64,000 nucleotides of DNA, taken from the NCBI GenBank assembly GCA_001899315.1, contig MOYA01000004.1, positions 118,477 through 182,476 of the forward strand, in the 5' to 3' direction. This DNA is from Candidatus Obscuribacter phosphatis (GTDB taxonomy: Bacteria; Cyanobacteriota; Vampirovibrionia; Obscuribacterales; Obscuribacteraceae). Shown piece by piece: positions 16,722 to 25,506 of this stretch (its first letter is position 1; each line of letters starts with the position of its first letter). Position numbers and translations under genes: made by a program. The notes beneath the pieces are model-generated. The model searched no databases, had not been told where the DNA came from, and was given only the letters and a program-made list of their open reading frames with translations.

Positions 16722-17731
16722 GTTTTCTTAGGCTTGTCGAAAACAAAATTTTCGCACCAATCGAGCCTCTTGCTTTGCCCAAAGGTTCTCAAGCAGTAGT
16801 CGCTATAGCCCATGAGCTCTACTTTGAGCTTAGCCTTACCCGTGGGGCCCCTTCCAGGTAAAGTGAGACAATGTTTGAACACATGCAGGCTTATCAAGAA
16901 GAAAGCCCATGGCTTAAGGTAGAGCGGCGCGTGCAGGGCGAAGAAAAGCAGTCGGTTGCGGGTGTGATAGTAAGCGCGCCAGAGGCTCAAACCCCCTTGG
17001 GTGGAGGCACTGCCTTCGTGCTCGATCATGGTGTCTGCCACCAAGAGACATTCATAGCCGGCTTTGCGTATACGCAGACAGAGGTCGACGTCTTCAAAAT
17101 AGAGAAAATAGCGTTCATCGAAAAGACCGATTTCTCTAAGCACAGACTCTTTGAGGAGTAGGTTGGAGCCCGTCACCCAGTCGCAACTGAGCACAGAGTT
17201 AGTAACACTTGCTGCATTCTCCGGCACAGGCTTGAGATAGGTTTTGGCTTTGGCAAAGTCTATTTTGCCGACCCCGGTTGCGGCGCGTTTCTCGCCATCC
17301 TTTCCTTCTAGAACCAGAGCGGCGGCGGCTCCAGCTTTGGTGTTGGCTGATAAGACAAAGGTAAGTCTTTTTAGGTTTTCCGGCCTAACCGTGGCATCAT
17401 TGTTTAAGAGCCAGATATAGCTTTCTTCTTGCTTGTCTGCTGTTTTGGCGAGTTGGTGCTTGATACCCTGATTGCAACCCCCGGCAAAACCATGATTGGT
17501 TGAAAGACGCAAAATTTCAAGGTTTTCGAATTCAGACTTTAGTGTTGCACCGTCGTTGTTCTCGGAGCCGTTGTCGACCAAAAGTATGCTGTAATGCGGA
17601 TAATCAAGCTCTTTTAGGCTTTTCAGACATTCTCTTGTCTTGTCTATGCCACGCCAGTGAAGAACCAGTACAGTCACATGGGGAGTCGATTGGTTATCTA
17701 GTGTATTTGCAGCAGGCGTCTTATTCTTCAA
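16715..17731 (-). CDS. Glycosyltransferase family 2 (WbbL/rhamnosyltransferase-like)
   Basis: This is a GT-A inverting glycosyltransferase, probably membrane-associated, acting on cell-surface polysaccharide. The N-terminus shows VTVLVLHWRGIDKTRECLKS, then LVDNGSENNDG and LSTNHGFAGGCNQGI. The metal-binding motif is LLNNDATV. The C-terminal half has GSNLLLKESVLREIGLFDE and FLYFEDVDLCLRIRKAGY, the pattern of rhamnosyltransferase-like GT2 enzymes. A hydrophobic segment lies near residue 285. It is divergent from the next gene. The donor sugar cannot be told from sequence alone. Confidence 0.88.
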   Translation of the reverse strand: MKNKTPAANTLDNQSTPHVTVLVLHWRGIDKTRECLKSLKELDYPHYSILLVDNGSENNDGATLKSEFENLEILRLSTNHGFAGGCNQGIKHQLAKTADKQEESYIWLLNNDATVRPENLKRLTFVLSANTKAGAAAALVLEGKDGEKRAATGVGKIDFAKAKTYLKPVPENAASVTNSVLSCDWVTGSNLLLKESVLREIGLFDERYFLYFEDVDLCLRIRKAGYECLLVADTMIEHEGSASTQGGLSLWRAYYHTRNRLLFFALHAPLYLKPWAFFLISLHVFKHCLTLPGRGPTGKAKLKVELMGYSDYCLRTFGQSKRLDWCENFVFDKPKKTE

Positions 17732-17850
17732 AATTCAAATTTCAAAATTGGTGTGTAAGAGCAATTAGTGTTTGAGCATGTTTGCAAAGATTGATAATAT
17801 AGGGGAGTTGTCGGAAGTTAGCTTTAATCTCGTTTACGGAGTAAATTCAG

Positions 17851-18300
17851 TTGTCGGACGCGGACCTACCCAAAGACCAGAACAATAAAGCTGAAACCGA
17901 CATGGCGCCTGAGTCGGGGCAGTTTCCTCGCCGTGCCGGTTTGGCTAATCTCTTTCTTGCCATCAAGCACATCAATGATGCTTCGGTGGCTGAGAACGTC
18001 AAGCAGCGTTTTTCTGATTATGTGACCATCGTTCTTGTGGTCATGTGTATCCTCAGTCTTGTCATGGCTGTTTCGGTGCCTGTATCGCCCGTGCTGAAGC
18101 TTTTGCCGTTGCTCTTTACAGTCGGTTCGGTGGTTTTCTACATAATCAATCGACTGGGCATCATGATTTCGCTTACTGCTAGGCAAGCCTTGATTGTTTG
18201 GCAGATTCTTGTGGCTGGCTTTTGGCTTGGTGTAACCAGCGCCATGCTGGTCATGCTTGCTTGTTTCTATTTCGTTTCGCAAGGCAATCAGGTGCCCTGA
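17851..18300 (+). CDS. Small membrane protein of unknown function
   Basis: The 149-residue protein starts at a TTG and has a polar N-terminal 50 residues followed by three hydrophobic segments (about 58-80, 83-100, 113-142). No motif was recognised. It lies 41 bases before the preferred start of the peptide-binding lipoprotein on the same strand, so the two are probably cotranscribed. The upstream gap of 119 bases is shared with the divergent GT2 gene. Confidence 0.6.
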   Translation: MSDADLPKDQNNKAETDMAPESGQFPRRAGLANLFLAIKHINDASVAENVKQRFSDYVTIVLVVMCILSLVMAVSVPVSPVLKLLPLLFTVGSVVFYIINRLGIMISLTARQALIVWQILVAGFWLGVTSAMLVMLACFYFVSQGNQVP

Positions 18301-18341
18301 TCAAGCGGCTTTTCCTGGCAAAAGCAAGGAATTCGATTTTA

Positions 18342-19961
18342 TTGGCTAGAACTGCATATTTTTTGAGGACGGGTCGAAAGGCGGTCTGTCTCGCGCTCTC
18401 GCTTGCTGCACTTAATGCCTGTGCAAGCAAAGACCTTGCTTTGGTAAAAGAGAAAGAAAAAGAGAAAGAGCCCTCGCAGATCGTACTTGGCATGGTCTGG
18501 GAGCCCATATCCTTCAATCCTTTGCGCGGCATTGATGCAGGTTCTTATTGCGCTTCTAGTTTTGTTTACGAAGGGCTGGTTAAGTTCGATGATTCAATGC
18601 AATTGGTACCAGGCTTAGCCGAATCGTTTTCGGTGTCGCCGGATGGCTTGACCTATAAGTTTGTCCTTAGACCGGGCTTGAAGTATCACAATGGCAGCCC
18701 TTTGACGGTTGAAGATGTAAAGCAGTCGCTTTTGGCTGGTGCCGGTCAGTACTCTCCATTTCGCGGCGACTATCGAGATATAGAGACCGTCCAGCTTGTA
18801 GGCGATAGACAGGTTGTGGTCAAGCTCTCGCGACCTTGCCAGCCTTTGCTTTCTCGCCTTGCCGAATTGCGCATTCTGCCTGCAGCGGTAATCAATAGTG
18901 GCGACCATGGTAATTCAGTTCTGGCTAGAGAACCGATAGCTACCGGTCCCTATTATTTGAAGAGCTGGCTGGCTGGGCGCTATCTTGTTTTTGAGCGAAA
19001 CAGTAATTATTGGGGTAAGGCGGCGGCTAGCGAGCGCATCATTTGGCGAGTGATACCAGATAAGATGGCGTTGGCGGCGGCCTTGGCGCGAGGCGAAGTT
19101 GACCTGGCGCCCTCAGATGGGCGGCTTTGGCAGAGCTTTTTAGCCAAGATTGATAGTGACAAACCGGCTGGTAGGCTGCAAGTTGATTCTTTCAGAGGTG
19201 GGCGCACGGTTTATCTCGGCTTTAATCTTGAAAGATCGCCCTGGTCTGAACTGGCTGTGCGTCAAGCTTTTTCTTGTGCCATTGACCGTGGTGCCATACT
19301 AAAGACTCTCTATGCCGGCTTCGGCACCATACCTGATACTGATTTCCCTGAAACCAGCTGGGCGTTTTTTGATGGCGTCAAAAAGGTAAGTTATTCGCCG
19401 CAGCAGGCCAAGACCTATTTGGAAAAGGCTGGTTTTGTGCATCGTGGCAAGAGCTGGGTGCGCAATGGAGAGACCCTGGCTATCAAGATAATGACCATCA
19501 AGGACTTCGATGAGATGGCGCAGGTGGTGGCAGACTATTTGGCACGCATAGACATAGCTTGTGAAGTGGAAGTTCTGGAATACTCGGCTTTGCGAAGGTC
19601 GTTTATGCAAAAGGGCAGGTTTGATGCGGTGATCTGGAGTCGGTCTTTTGGTCCGGACCCTGAATCGACCATGGTTTGGAGTAGCAAAGGTCCGCTCAAT
19701 TTTTGTCGTTTGCAGTCTCAACAAGTTGATGACTGGCTGAAGCAAGGACGGTTGGCTGCCAGTCAAGCGGAAAGGAAGATGGTCTACGCTTCTTTGCAGG
19801 GCTATCTGGCTGAGAATCTGCCCTGGGTCTTTATGGTGAGACCAGACCTGATAGTGGTTTCGAACGGCAAAATAGAAGGCATACAAAAAGGCCGGCAAAA
19901 AATTGCCGGCCTACCATGGGACAATATCGCCACCAACGCCGCCTTTTGGCGAAGTCGGTAG
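18342..19961 (+). CDS. ABC transporter substrate-binding lipoprotein, family 5 (peptide/nickel type)
   Basis: This is a periplasmic solute-binding protein of the DppA/OppA/NikA family. The TTG at 18342 has AAGGAA upstream and gives a short signal peptide (RTGRKAVCLALSLAALNAC) with a lipobox cysteine, so the protein is a lipoprotein. Family marks are FNPLRGIDAGSYCASSFVYEGL, then LVPGLAESFSVSPDGLTYKFVLRPGLKYHNG with the typical DGLTYTFxLRxGVKFHDG pattern, and GPYYLKSWL. A Lys/Glu-rich linker follows the lipid anchor. No permease or ATPase gene lies nearby, so its transporter partner must be elsewhere. Its last codons contain a terminator for the opposite strand. Confidence 0.9.
   Translation: MARTAYFLRTGRKAVCLALSLAALNACASKDLALVKEKEKEKEPSQIVLGMVWEPISFNPLRGIDAGSYCASSFVYEGLVKFDDSMQLVPGLAESFSVSPDGLTYKFVLRPGLKYHNGSPLTVEDVKQSLLAGAGQYSPFRGDYRDIETVQLVGDRQVVVKLSRPCQPLLSRLAELRILPAAVINSGDHGNSVLAREPIATGPYYLKSWLAGRYLVFERNSNYWGKAAASERIIWRVIPDKMALAAALARGEVDLAPSDGRLWQSFLAKIDSDKPAGRLQVDSFRGGRTVYLGFNLERSPWSELAVRQAFSCAIDRGAILKTLYAGFGTIPDTDFPETSWAFFDGVKKVSYSPQQAKTYLEKAGFVHRGKSWVRNGETLAIKIMTIKDFDEMAQVVADYLARIDIACEVEVLEYSALRRSFMQKGRFDAVIWSRSFGPDPESTMVWSSKGPLNFCRLQSQQVDDWLKQGRLAASQAERKMVYASLQGYLAENLPWVFMVRPDLIVVSNGKIEGIQKGRQKIAGLPWDNIATNAAFWRSR
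19885..19911 (-). terminator. Terminator for leftward transcription, embedded in the end of the lipoprotein gene
   Basis: GGCCGGCAA (19890-19898) pairs with TTGCCGGCC (19903-19911) around a four-base loop. On the minus strand it is followed by TTTTTG. It would stop the transcript of the small secreted protein gene at 20120-20332, while on the plus strand the same bases code for residues near the C-terminus of the lipoprotein. Confidence 0.75.
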
Positions 19962-20119
19962 CGAACTACCCATTTTTGATGGCTAAAATAGCCTTTTATG
20001 CCTACGCCTGCCAGAGCGCCTTACTGACAAAGAAACCGTCCTCATCCATGCCTCCAGGCAAGCCCGGAGTCATGTGATAGAGGACAAATTCATCGAAACG
20101 AGCTTGGTTAAGCTCTTTT

Positions 20120-20332
20120 CTACTTGGTGCAGAGGGGCTTGTCGCCGTTGTGCTCTCTGTACCAACGCAGAGCTTTCGCCCAGCGGTGGATGCACTGTTT
20201 TCTGTGACGGGGAATGGAGTAGGATGGCGGACGGAGGTGGAAATATCTTCCCTCGTCACCGCAAACCTGCGCATTCGCTGCCGGCACCGAAACGGCTGCC
20301 ATGGCTGCAAGGACTAGAAGTGCTGATCTCAT
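20120..20332 (-). CDS. Small secreted cysteine-containing protein
   Basis: The 70-residue product begins with a clear signal peptide (MRSALLVLAAMAAVSVPAANA, cleavage after ANA). The mature part of about 49 residues has three cysteines and several Trp/Arg/His residues. AAAGGAGA lies about 9 bases before the ATG, a strong ribosome-binding site. No family is recognised. After the stop, another frame on the same strand (to 20002) continues with the plausible tail NQARFDEFVLYHMTPGLPGG, so a frameshift that shortened a longer protein cannot be excluded. Confidence 0.6.
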   Translation of the reverse strand: MRSALLVLAAMAAVSVPAANAQVCGDEGRYFHLRPPSYSIPRHRKQCIHRWAKALRWYREHNGDKPLCTK

Positions 20333-20706
20333 CGAACGTCTTCTCCTTTCAGAAGTTGCGCTTAGTAACCTGGTAACTAAATGGTTTGGTTATTGGGCGC
20401 ACCAAGGACACTCATAGGAATGTCCCAGGGGTGATTGTACTATTCCCTGGTCAATTGAAAACATGTCAAGTTTTCGATTGTTAAGGGTGATTTAGGCTGT
20501 TTGCCCGAAACTGTGAGCGTTTCAGCGATTTCAAAAATTAATGAAGTTGACCGATTATCGGTCGCTTGGCAGCCCTAGATATATTTCTATTAGGTAGATA
20601 AATGTAATTAGTGATTAGTTGTCTTCTAAAGGGGCATTAAAATAGGAGCGGTCACGCTGTGCGGACAAGCTTTCTTTGCACCGCCTTTTAGGTAGTTTCA
20701 TCCCTG
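20333..20706. promoter_or_regulatory. Divergent region before the helicase gene with a perfect short palindrome
   Basis: This 374-base gap separates the leftward small secreted gene from the rightward helicase. It contains GACCGATTATCGGTC (20549-20563), a perfect palindrome with a three-base centre, placed 144 bases before the helicase start. A near-palindrome TTAGTAACC/GGTAACTAA lies at 20369-20387 close to the leftward promoter side. No reading frame of interest was seen. Confidence 0.35.
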
Positions 20707-23700
20707 GTGTCAAACATAGTCAGATCAGATCAATCGCCGAATCGCATGCCTCCCCAGCCGGGCGAGTCTCGCGATGCTGTGCATTGGTTTGTCGATTCGC
20801 TTGGTCTATATCAGGGTTCTGCCCGCGGGCTCTTTTTATCAGACTATTCAGAAGACCAAGAAGCTCTGATTGAGTCGGCTGTCATCAACTTTAAGTCTAG
20901 GGGTGTCAAGAGTCTTGTCATCGCCGGTGAGATGCTCTACAAGCAGGCTGACTATCTTTATCAGCATGCAGCCGCTCAGACCACTTTTGGCCGACCGCTC
21001 TTGTCTCAGTTGGAACTGGACATGATTGATGCCGATGTGCTCATTGTCACCGACTTGGTAGCGCCTGAGACACCGCAACAACTTTGGTATTTCTATCATC
21101 ACTTGCTCTATCCGCGGGCAATGGCTCAAAAGCCTTTGATTTTGACGACGCCGCTCAGTCTTGATGAATTTCTTTCTTATGGCGCTGCCTGTGATGATCT
21201 GGAGTATGCCGGTCGCCGCGTTACCTGGGAAAAGGTAGCATGGCTTATGGACGGCATGCTCATCGACCTGCATCATTTTCGTATGCTCAAGGGCGAAAAC
21301 CTGCCTCCTATGCTCAAGGCTGAATACTTTCTCTATAAGGCTCTGGTTAGTCGTGGTTTGGTGGTTACGCCACAATATGTGTTGGGCGACTATATGCTTG
21401 ATTTTGCCATGGTCGAGCGCGGTAATAAATTGGCGGTCGAATGCGATCTTTTAGCCAGTTTGGATAATCCCAATGCCCGCTCTTCCGAAGCCAAGCGTAC
21501 CTTGGTTTTGCTAAGCGACGGCTGGAAGCTCTTACGCTTCACCGTGGTTGATCTGTTGGCTAACTTGATGGACTGCGTCGATGCCGTGGCCGATGTCTGG
21601 GTGACGGGACGCAAGAAATCGCCCTCGGGCAGGCTGGTTTCGGGGCAAGCTAGTTCGCATTTAGTAGACCTGCCGGTGGAAGATGATATTGAACGACGTG
21701 CCATTACCTATGGTGCTGGTCCAATCGCCATCACCGGCGGTGCTGGAACGGGCAAGAGCACCTGTGTGGCTAGGCGAGTGGCGCACCTGCTTTCGCAAGG
21801 TGTAAATCCTGAGCGCATTTTGGTTATCTCGCATTCTACCGAGAGTGCTCGATCTCTCCGCACCGAGCTTGAGAATCTTATTGACAAACCTTCTTTGCAA
21901 AGACTTCATTTCCATAGCTGGAACGAGCTTGGGTTGAAGCTATTAAAAGAGAATACCAGTGCTATTAAGCGCAAACCGCCGCTCAAAGTGGAAGGGAATC
22001 CGCAGCGCGTCATACAAAGGCTTTTGACCAAGTATAAACGCGATCTCGACCAAATGACGCTCGAAATGGCTGAGGAACTGGAGGAGTTCACTCTTGCCTC
22101 TCTGATATCGCTCTATAAAGCTAATTTGATCACCCCTAAACATGTCAAAGATAGAGCGAAAAATAGCGTTGATGAACTAGTAGCCAGGGTTTATCAGGGT
22201 TATGAAGAACAACTGCAAAAAAGCAACAAAATAGACCGTGATGACATGGTGACCATGGCGGCTCAGTTGCTTGCCGACAATGCCGATATCAGAGCACGAT
22301 ATCAATATCAGTTTGAATTTGTGCTGGTCGACGAATACCAAGATGCCAATGCCGCCGCCGATCTTTTGCTGCGCATGTTGGCTCTGCCGCAAGACAATCT
22401 CTTTATCTCCGGTGATGAAGACCAATCGATTTACGAGAGCAAGGGTTCGCTGCCTAAACTAATTGCTGAAGTTTCGCTGCGTTTGCCCAATGCTCGCTGT
22501 TTCGTCTTAGAGAATAATTGGCGCTCGCATCCCGATATAGTTGAGCTGGCTAATCGTCTTTTAACAGGCATGAGTCGGCGCCGTATTCGCAAAGAAATGG
22601 TGCCCGGTTGGGAAATGAGCGGCGACCGGGCCGTGGTTGGACCGCAGCTTGCCGAGACCGAGGCAGCCGAAGCCGAATGGGTGGCGGCAGAGATAGAGTC
22701 ATTGCTTGCCGGCGGGCGTAATCCGCAAGATATAGCCATTCTTTATCGTTATAATCGTTATGCCTCTTTGGTGGAAGAAGCCCTCTTTCGGCGCGGCATC
22801 AAGTGTTTGACTACCAACCCAGACTCTACTATGGTGCCTGATGAAGTAGCCGACATCATGGCTTTTCTGCGCTTGGTTATGGACCCTGATGGTCCTAAAG
22901 CGCGCGAATCTTTTGAGCGTGTCTGTCAGCTGAGAACCAAAGAAGTAGATCCCAGGCTCTTCAATACCATTGCTAGCTTTGCCGAAGCCAATAATTTGTC
23001 ATTTTTGAAGGCGGTGGAGATTTATTCGGAAGCGGTAGCTGACCAATCTTGCCAAGATCTCGAACAGTTGGTGCGCATTATTCGCACCATGAACCACGAG
23101 AATCTGCCGCCGGCTGAGACTATTGCCCTGCTCAAGCGCACCCAGCGTCTCTCAGAATATTACAAAGCAGTGAAAGTGCCGCCAGGAGTCAATTATGAGC
23201 CGATGCGCAAGTTGACCCAGCTGGAAGAAGAAGCTCGTAAGTTCAAAACGGTCGGTGACTTTGTGCGCAGTCAGACCTCGCCGAAAGTGGCTGAGGGTCA
23301 GGCTGAACCCCTCGTGTTCATCTTGAGTTTGCATGAGTCAAAAGGCAAAGAGTTTCCAGTCGTTTTCTTGACCGGTATGGCTGAAGGTCTTTTCCCCTCA
23401 GAGACGGCAAGCGACCCAGAAGAAGAACGCAGGCTCTGTTACCTTGGCATGACTAGGGCAAAAGACATGCTCTATGTTTCTTATCCGGGTAAGTTCAACG
23501 ATGTGGTGCTGGCCCCGTCTCGCTTTTTGTTGGAAACTATGCAGGATGCAACCCCGAGACCAGTGTCGGTGAACGCGCCGACGCAAATGCCAACCCCGAC
23601 CCCAAGCCCAACCTCAACCTCAACTAATTTGTCCAAACCCGCTGTTTCGGAGACTCAGACTGCCGCCCATTCAGCACAACAAGAAGCAGCTCTGAGAGCA

Positions 23701-25377
23701 CAGCAAGAGGCAGCCCAGAGGGCACAGCAAGAAGCAGCGCTGAAGGCACAACAAGAAGCTGCACTGAGGGCACAGCAAGAAGCAGCCCTGAAGGCACAGC
23801 AAGAAGCAGCACTGAGGGCACAGCAAGAAGCAGCCCTGAGAGCGCAGCAAGAAGCAGCACTGAAAGCACAGCAAGAAGCTGCACTGAAGGCACAACAAGA
23901 AGCCGCGCTGAGAGCACAGCAAGAAGCTGCGCTGAGAGCACAGCAAGAAGCTGCACTGAAGGCACAACAAGAAGCTGCTTTGAAAGCACAGCAAGAAGCA
24001 GCTTTGAGAGCACAGCAAGAAGCCGCGCTGAGAGCACAGCAAGAAGCCGCGCTGAAAGCACAGCAAGAAGCAGCACTGAGAGCACAGCAAGAAGCAGCAC
24101 TGAAGGCACAGCAAGAAGCAGCTCTGCGAGCACAACAAGAAGCAGCTCTGCGAGCACAACAAGAAGCTGCTCTGAGAGCGCAGCAAGAAGCAGCATTAAG
24201 AGTGCAGCAGGAAGCCGCACAGAGAGAAGCAGCTCTGCGAGCACAGCAAGAAGCTGAACTGAGGGCGCAGCAAGAAGCTGCACTGAGAGCCCAGCAGGAA
24301 GCGGCTCTAAGAGCGCAACAAGAGGCCGCACTAAGAGCGCAACAAGAAGCCGCTCTGAGAGCCCAACAGGAAGCTGAACTGAGAGCGCAGCAGGAGGCTC
24401 TGAAGATGCAAGAGGCTTCTGTAAGAGCGCAACAAGAGGCCGCGCTAAGAGCGCAGCAAGAAGCAGCACTAAGAGCGCAGCAAGAAGCAGCACTAAGAGC
24501 GCAACAAGAGGCTGCACTAAGAGCGCAACAAGAGGCCGCGCTAAGAGCGCAGCAAGAAGCAGCACTAAGAGCGCAGCAAGAAGCAGCACTAAGAGCTCAG
24601 CAGGAAGCAGCCCTGAGAGCCCAGCAAGAAGCAGCTTTGAAAGCCCAACAAGAAGCCGCACTAAATGAAGAGGCGGCGAAGGAAGAAGCGGCGCGCAAAG
24701 CAAAAATGGAAGAGCTGCAGAGGGCTCAGCAAGAGGAAGAGCAGCGTTTAAGAGAGCAGAGCGAAAGCGGTAAGAAAGGCAAAAAAGGCAAGAAGGCACA
24801 AGCTCGCGAAGAAGAGAAGGTCAATGCCAGCGATGTTCGTGATGTCGCCATCGGCTTGCCGCCCCAGTCTACACCGCAGGCAGAAAGTGCCTTCTCGATG
24901 CCTCCAGCCGCTCAGGCGGATGCTTCTGAAGACGCCTTCTGGCAGAGCGTCAACAGTTTTTCGGGTGGCGAAATTAAACCGGGCGGTAAAGCGGGTGTGC
25001 CTCCAGGTGTGACGGCACCGATTCCTCAACCAGATATTCCAGTTTATAGCCCAGTCAGTGAGCCCCAGGTTGCACAAACTCGACCGGCTCAAGAACTTTG
25101 TCCAGGCTGTTCCGAGCCGCTTGACCCAGGCTCTAGATTTTGCGGAGAGTGCGGCTTTAGGCTCGAAACCAAGATTATTTCCTGTCACCTCTGTGGCGCT
25201 CCGCAAGAAGGTGATGCTAAATTTTGTGGTGAATGCGGCTCTAAATTGCACGACAACAAAGCCGCTCCAGCTGCGCCTGATGCTGGTTCACCGCTGAGCA
25301 CCTATGAGGGATATTTGAGCGGGCAGAAGCCATCTCAGGCTGGTTGGGTGACTAGACTGAAAAAGATAGTTGAGTAG
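20707..25377 (+). CDS. Giant UvrD/Rep-type helicase with N-terminal nuclease-like domain, octapeptide array and zinc ribbons
   Basis: The 1556-residue protein combines four parts. Residues 200-285 look like a PD-(D/E)XK nuclease of the DUF559/Vsr type: LDFAMVERGNKLAVECD (Asp232, Glu245, Asp247) and then DGWKLLRFT. Residues 335-930 form a superfamily 1A helicase: Walker A GGAGTGKS (344-351), DEYQD (542-546), SGDEDQSIY, NNWRSHPDI, HESKGKEFPVVFLTG (near 875) and CYLGMTRAKD (near 911). Residues 990-1320 are about 40 copies of AQQEAALR or AQQEAALK. The C-terminus has two zinc ribbons (CPGC...CGEC and CHLC...CGEC, about 1464-1520). A DNA repair or defence role is inferred. It starts at a GTG. No partner gene adjoins. 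Confidence 0.9.
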   Translation: MSNIVRSDQSPNRMPPQPGESRDAVHWFVDSLGLYQGSARGLFLSDYSEDQEALIESAVINFKSRGVKSLVIAGEMLYKQADYLYQHAAAQTTFGRPLLSQLELDMIDADVLIVTDLVAPETPQQLWYFYHHLLYPRAMAQKPLILTTPLSLDEFLSYGAACDDLEYAGRRVTWEKVAWLMDGMLIDLHHFRMLKGENLPPMLKAEYFLYKALVSRGLVVTPQYVLGDYMLDFAMVERGNKLAVECDLLASLDNPNARSSEAKRTLVLLSDGWKLLRFTVVDLLANLMDCVDAVADVWVTGRKKSPSGRLVSGQASSHLVDLPVEDDIERRAITYGAGPIAITGGAGTGKSTCVARRVAHLLSQGVNPERILVISHSTESARSLRTELENLIDKPSLQRLHFHSWNELGLKLLKENTSAIKRKPPLKVEGNPQRVIQRLLTKYKRDLDQMTLEMAEELEEFTLASLISLYKANLITPKHVKDRAKNSVDELVARVYQGYEEQLQKSNKIDRDDMVTMAAQLLADNADIRARYQYQFEFVLVDEYQDANAAADLLLRMLALPQDNLFISGDEDQSIYESKGSLPKLIAEVSLRLPNARCFVLENNWRSHPDIVELANRLLTGMSRRRIRKEMVPGWEMSGDRAVVGPQLAETEAAEAEWVAAEIESLLAGGRNPQDIAILYRYNRYASLVEEALFRRGIKCLTTNPDSTMVPDEVADIMAFLRLVMDPDGPKARESFERVCQLRTKEVDPRLFNTIASFAEANNLSFLKAVEIYSEAVADQSCQDLEQLVRIIRTMNHENLPPAETIALLKRTQRLSEYYKAVKVPPGVNYEPMRKLTQLEEEARKFKTVGDFVRSQTSPKVAEGQAEPLVFILSLHESKGKEFPVVFLTGMAEGLFPSETASDPEEERRLCYLGMTRAKDMLYVSYPGKFNDVVLAPSRFLLETMQDATPRPVSVNAPTQMPTPTPSPTSTSTNLSKPAVSETQTAAHSAQQEAALRAQQEAAQRAQQEAALKAQQEAALRAQQEAALKAQQEAALRAQQEAALRAQQEAALKAQQEAALKAQQEAALRAQQEAALRAQQEAALKAQQEAALKAQQEAALRAQQEAALRAQQEAALKAQQEAALRAQQEAALKAQQEAALRAQQEAALRAQQEAALRAQQEAALRVQQEAAQREAALRAQQEAELRAQQEAALRAQQEAALRAQQEAALRAQQEAALRAQQEAELRAQQEALKMQEASVRAQQEAALRAQQEAALRAQQEAALRAQQEAALRAQQEAALRAQQEAALRAQQEAALRAQQEAALRAQQEAALKAQQEAALNEEAAKEEAARKAKMEELQRAQQEEEQRLREQSESGKKGKKGKKAQAREEEKVNASDVRDVAIGLPPQSTPQAESAFSMPPAAQADASEDAFWQSVNSFSGGEIKPGGKAGVPPGVTAPIPQPDIPVYSPVSEPQVAQTRPAQELCPGCSEPLDPGSRFCGECGFRLETKIISCHLCGAPQEGDAKFCGECGSKLHDNKAAPAAPDAGSPLSTYEGYLSGQKPSQAGWVTRLKKIVE
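23674..24668 (+). repeat. Tandem 24-bp repeat array encoding AQQEAAL(R/K) octapeptides
   Basis: About 40 in-frame units of 24 bases code for the octapeptide AQQEAALR/K with few interruptions (EAALR, VQQEAAQR and LKMQEASVR near the middle). Synonymous codons vary between units, with blocks of near-identical units, which suggests growth by repeated unequal exchange. The antisense strand is open throughout, which explains long spurious frames there. Confidence 0.95.
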
Positions 25378-25506
25378 AAACATTGCATTGCGCTGAAAAG
25401 CGCACTTGTAACTAGCTCTCAAACAATATCGATAGAAAGCAGCTTTAAGATGAAAAGTCTGTGTTGATTTTGTGCCACAATTAAGGGCTGCTTACTGGAG
25501 TAAATT

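Noticed and set aside
20002-20310. 102-codon minus-strand frame
   Set aside because: Most of it overlaps the small secreted gene in another frame; only its tail looks protein-like, so it is discussed as a possible frameshift and not called as a gene.
23674-24668. CRISPR array
   Set aside because: The repeat is a continuous in-frame 24-base coding repeat with no unique spacers and no cas genes.
23624-24799. 391-codon frame on the minus strand rich in Leu/Ala
   Set aside because: It is the antisense reading of the 24-base repeat array, which by chance has no stop codons. No ribosome-binding site or known domain.
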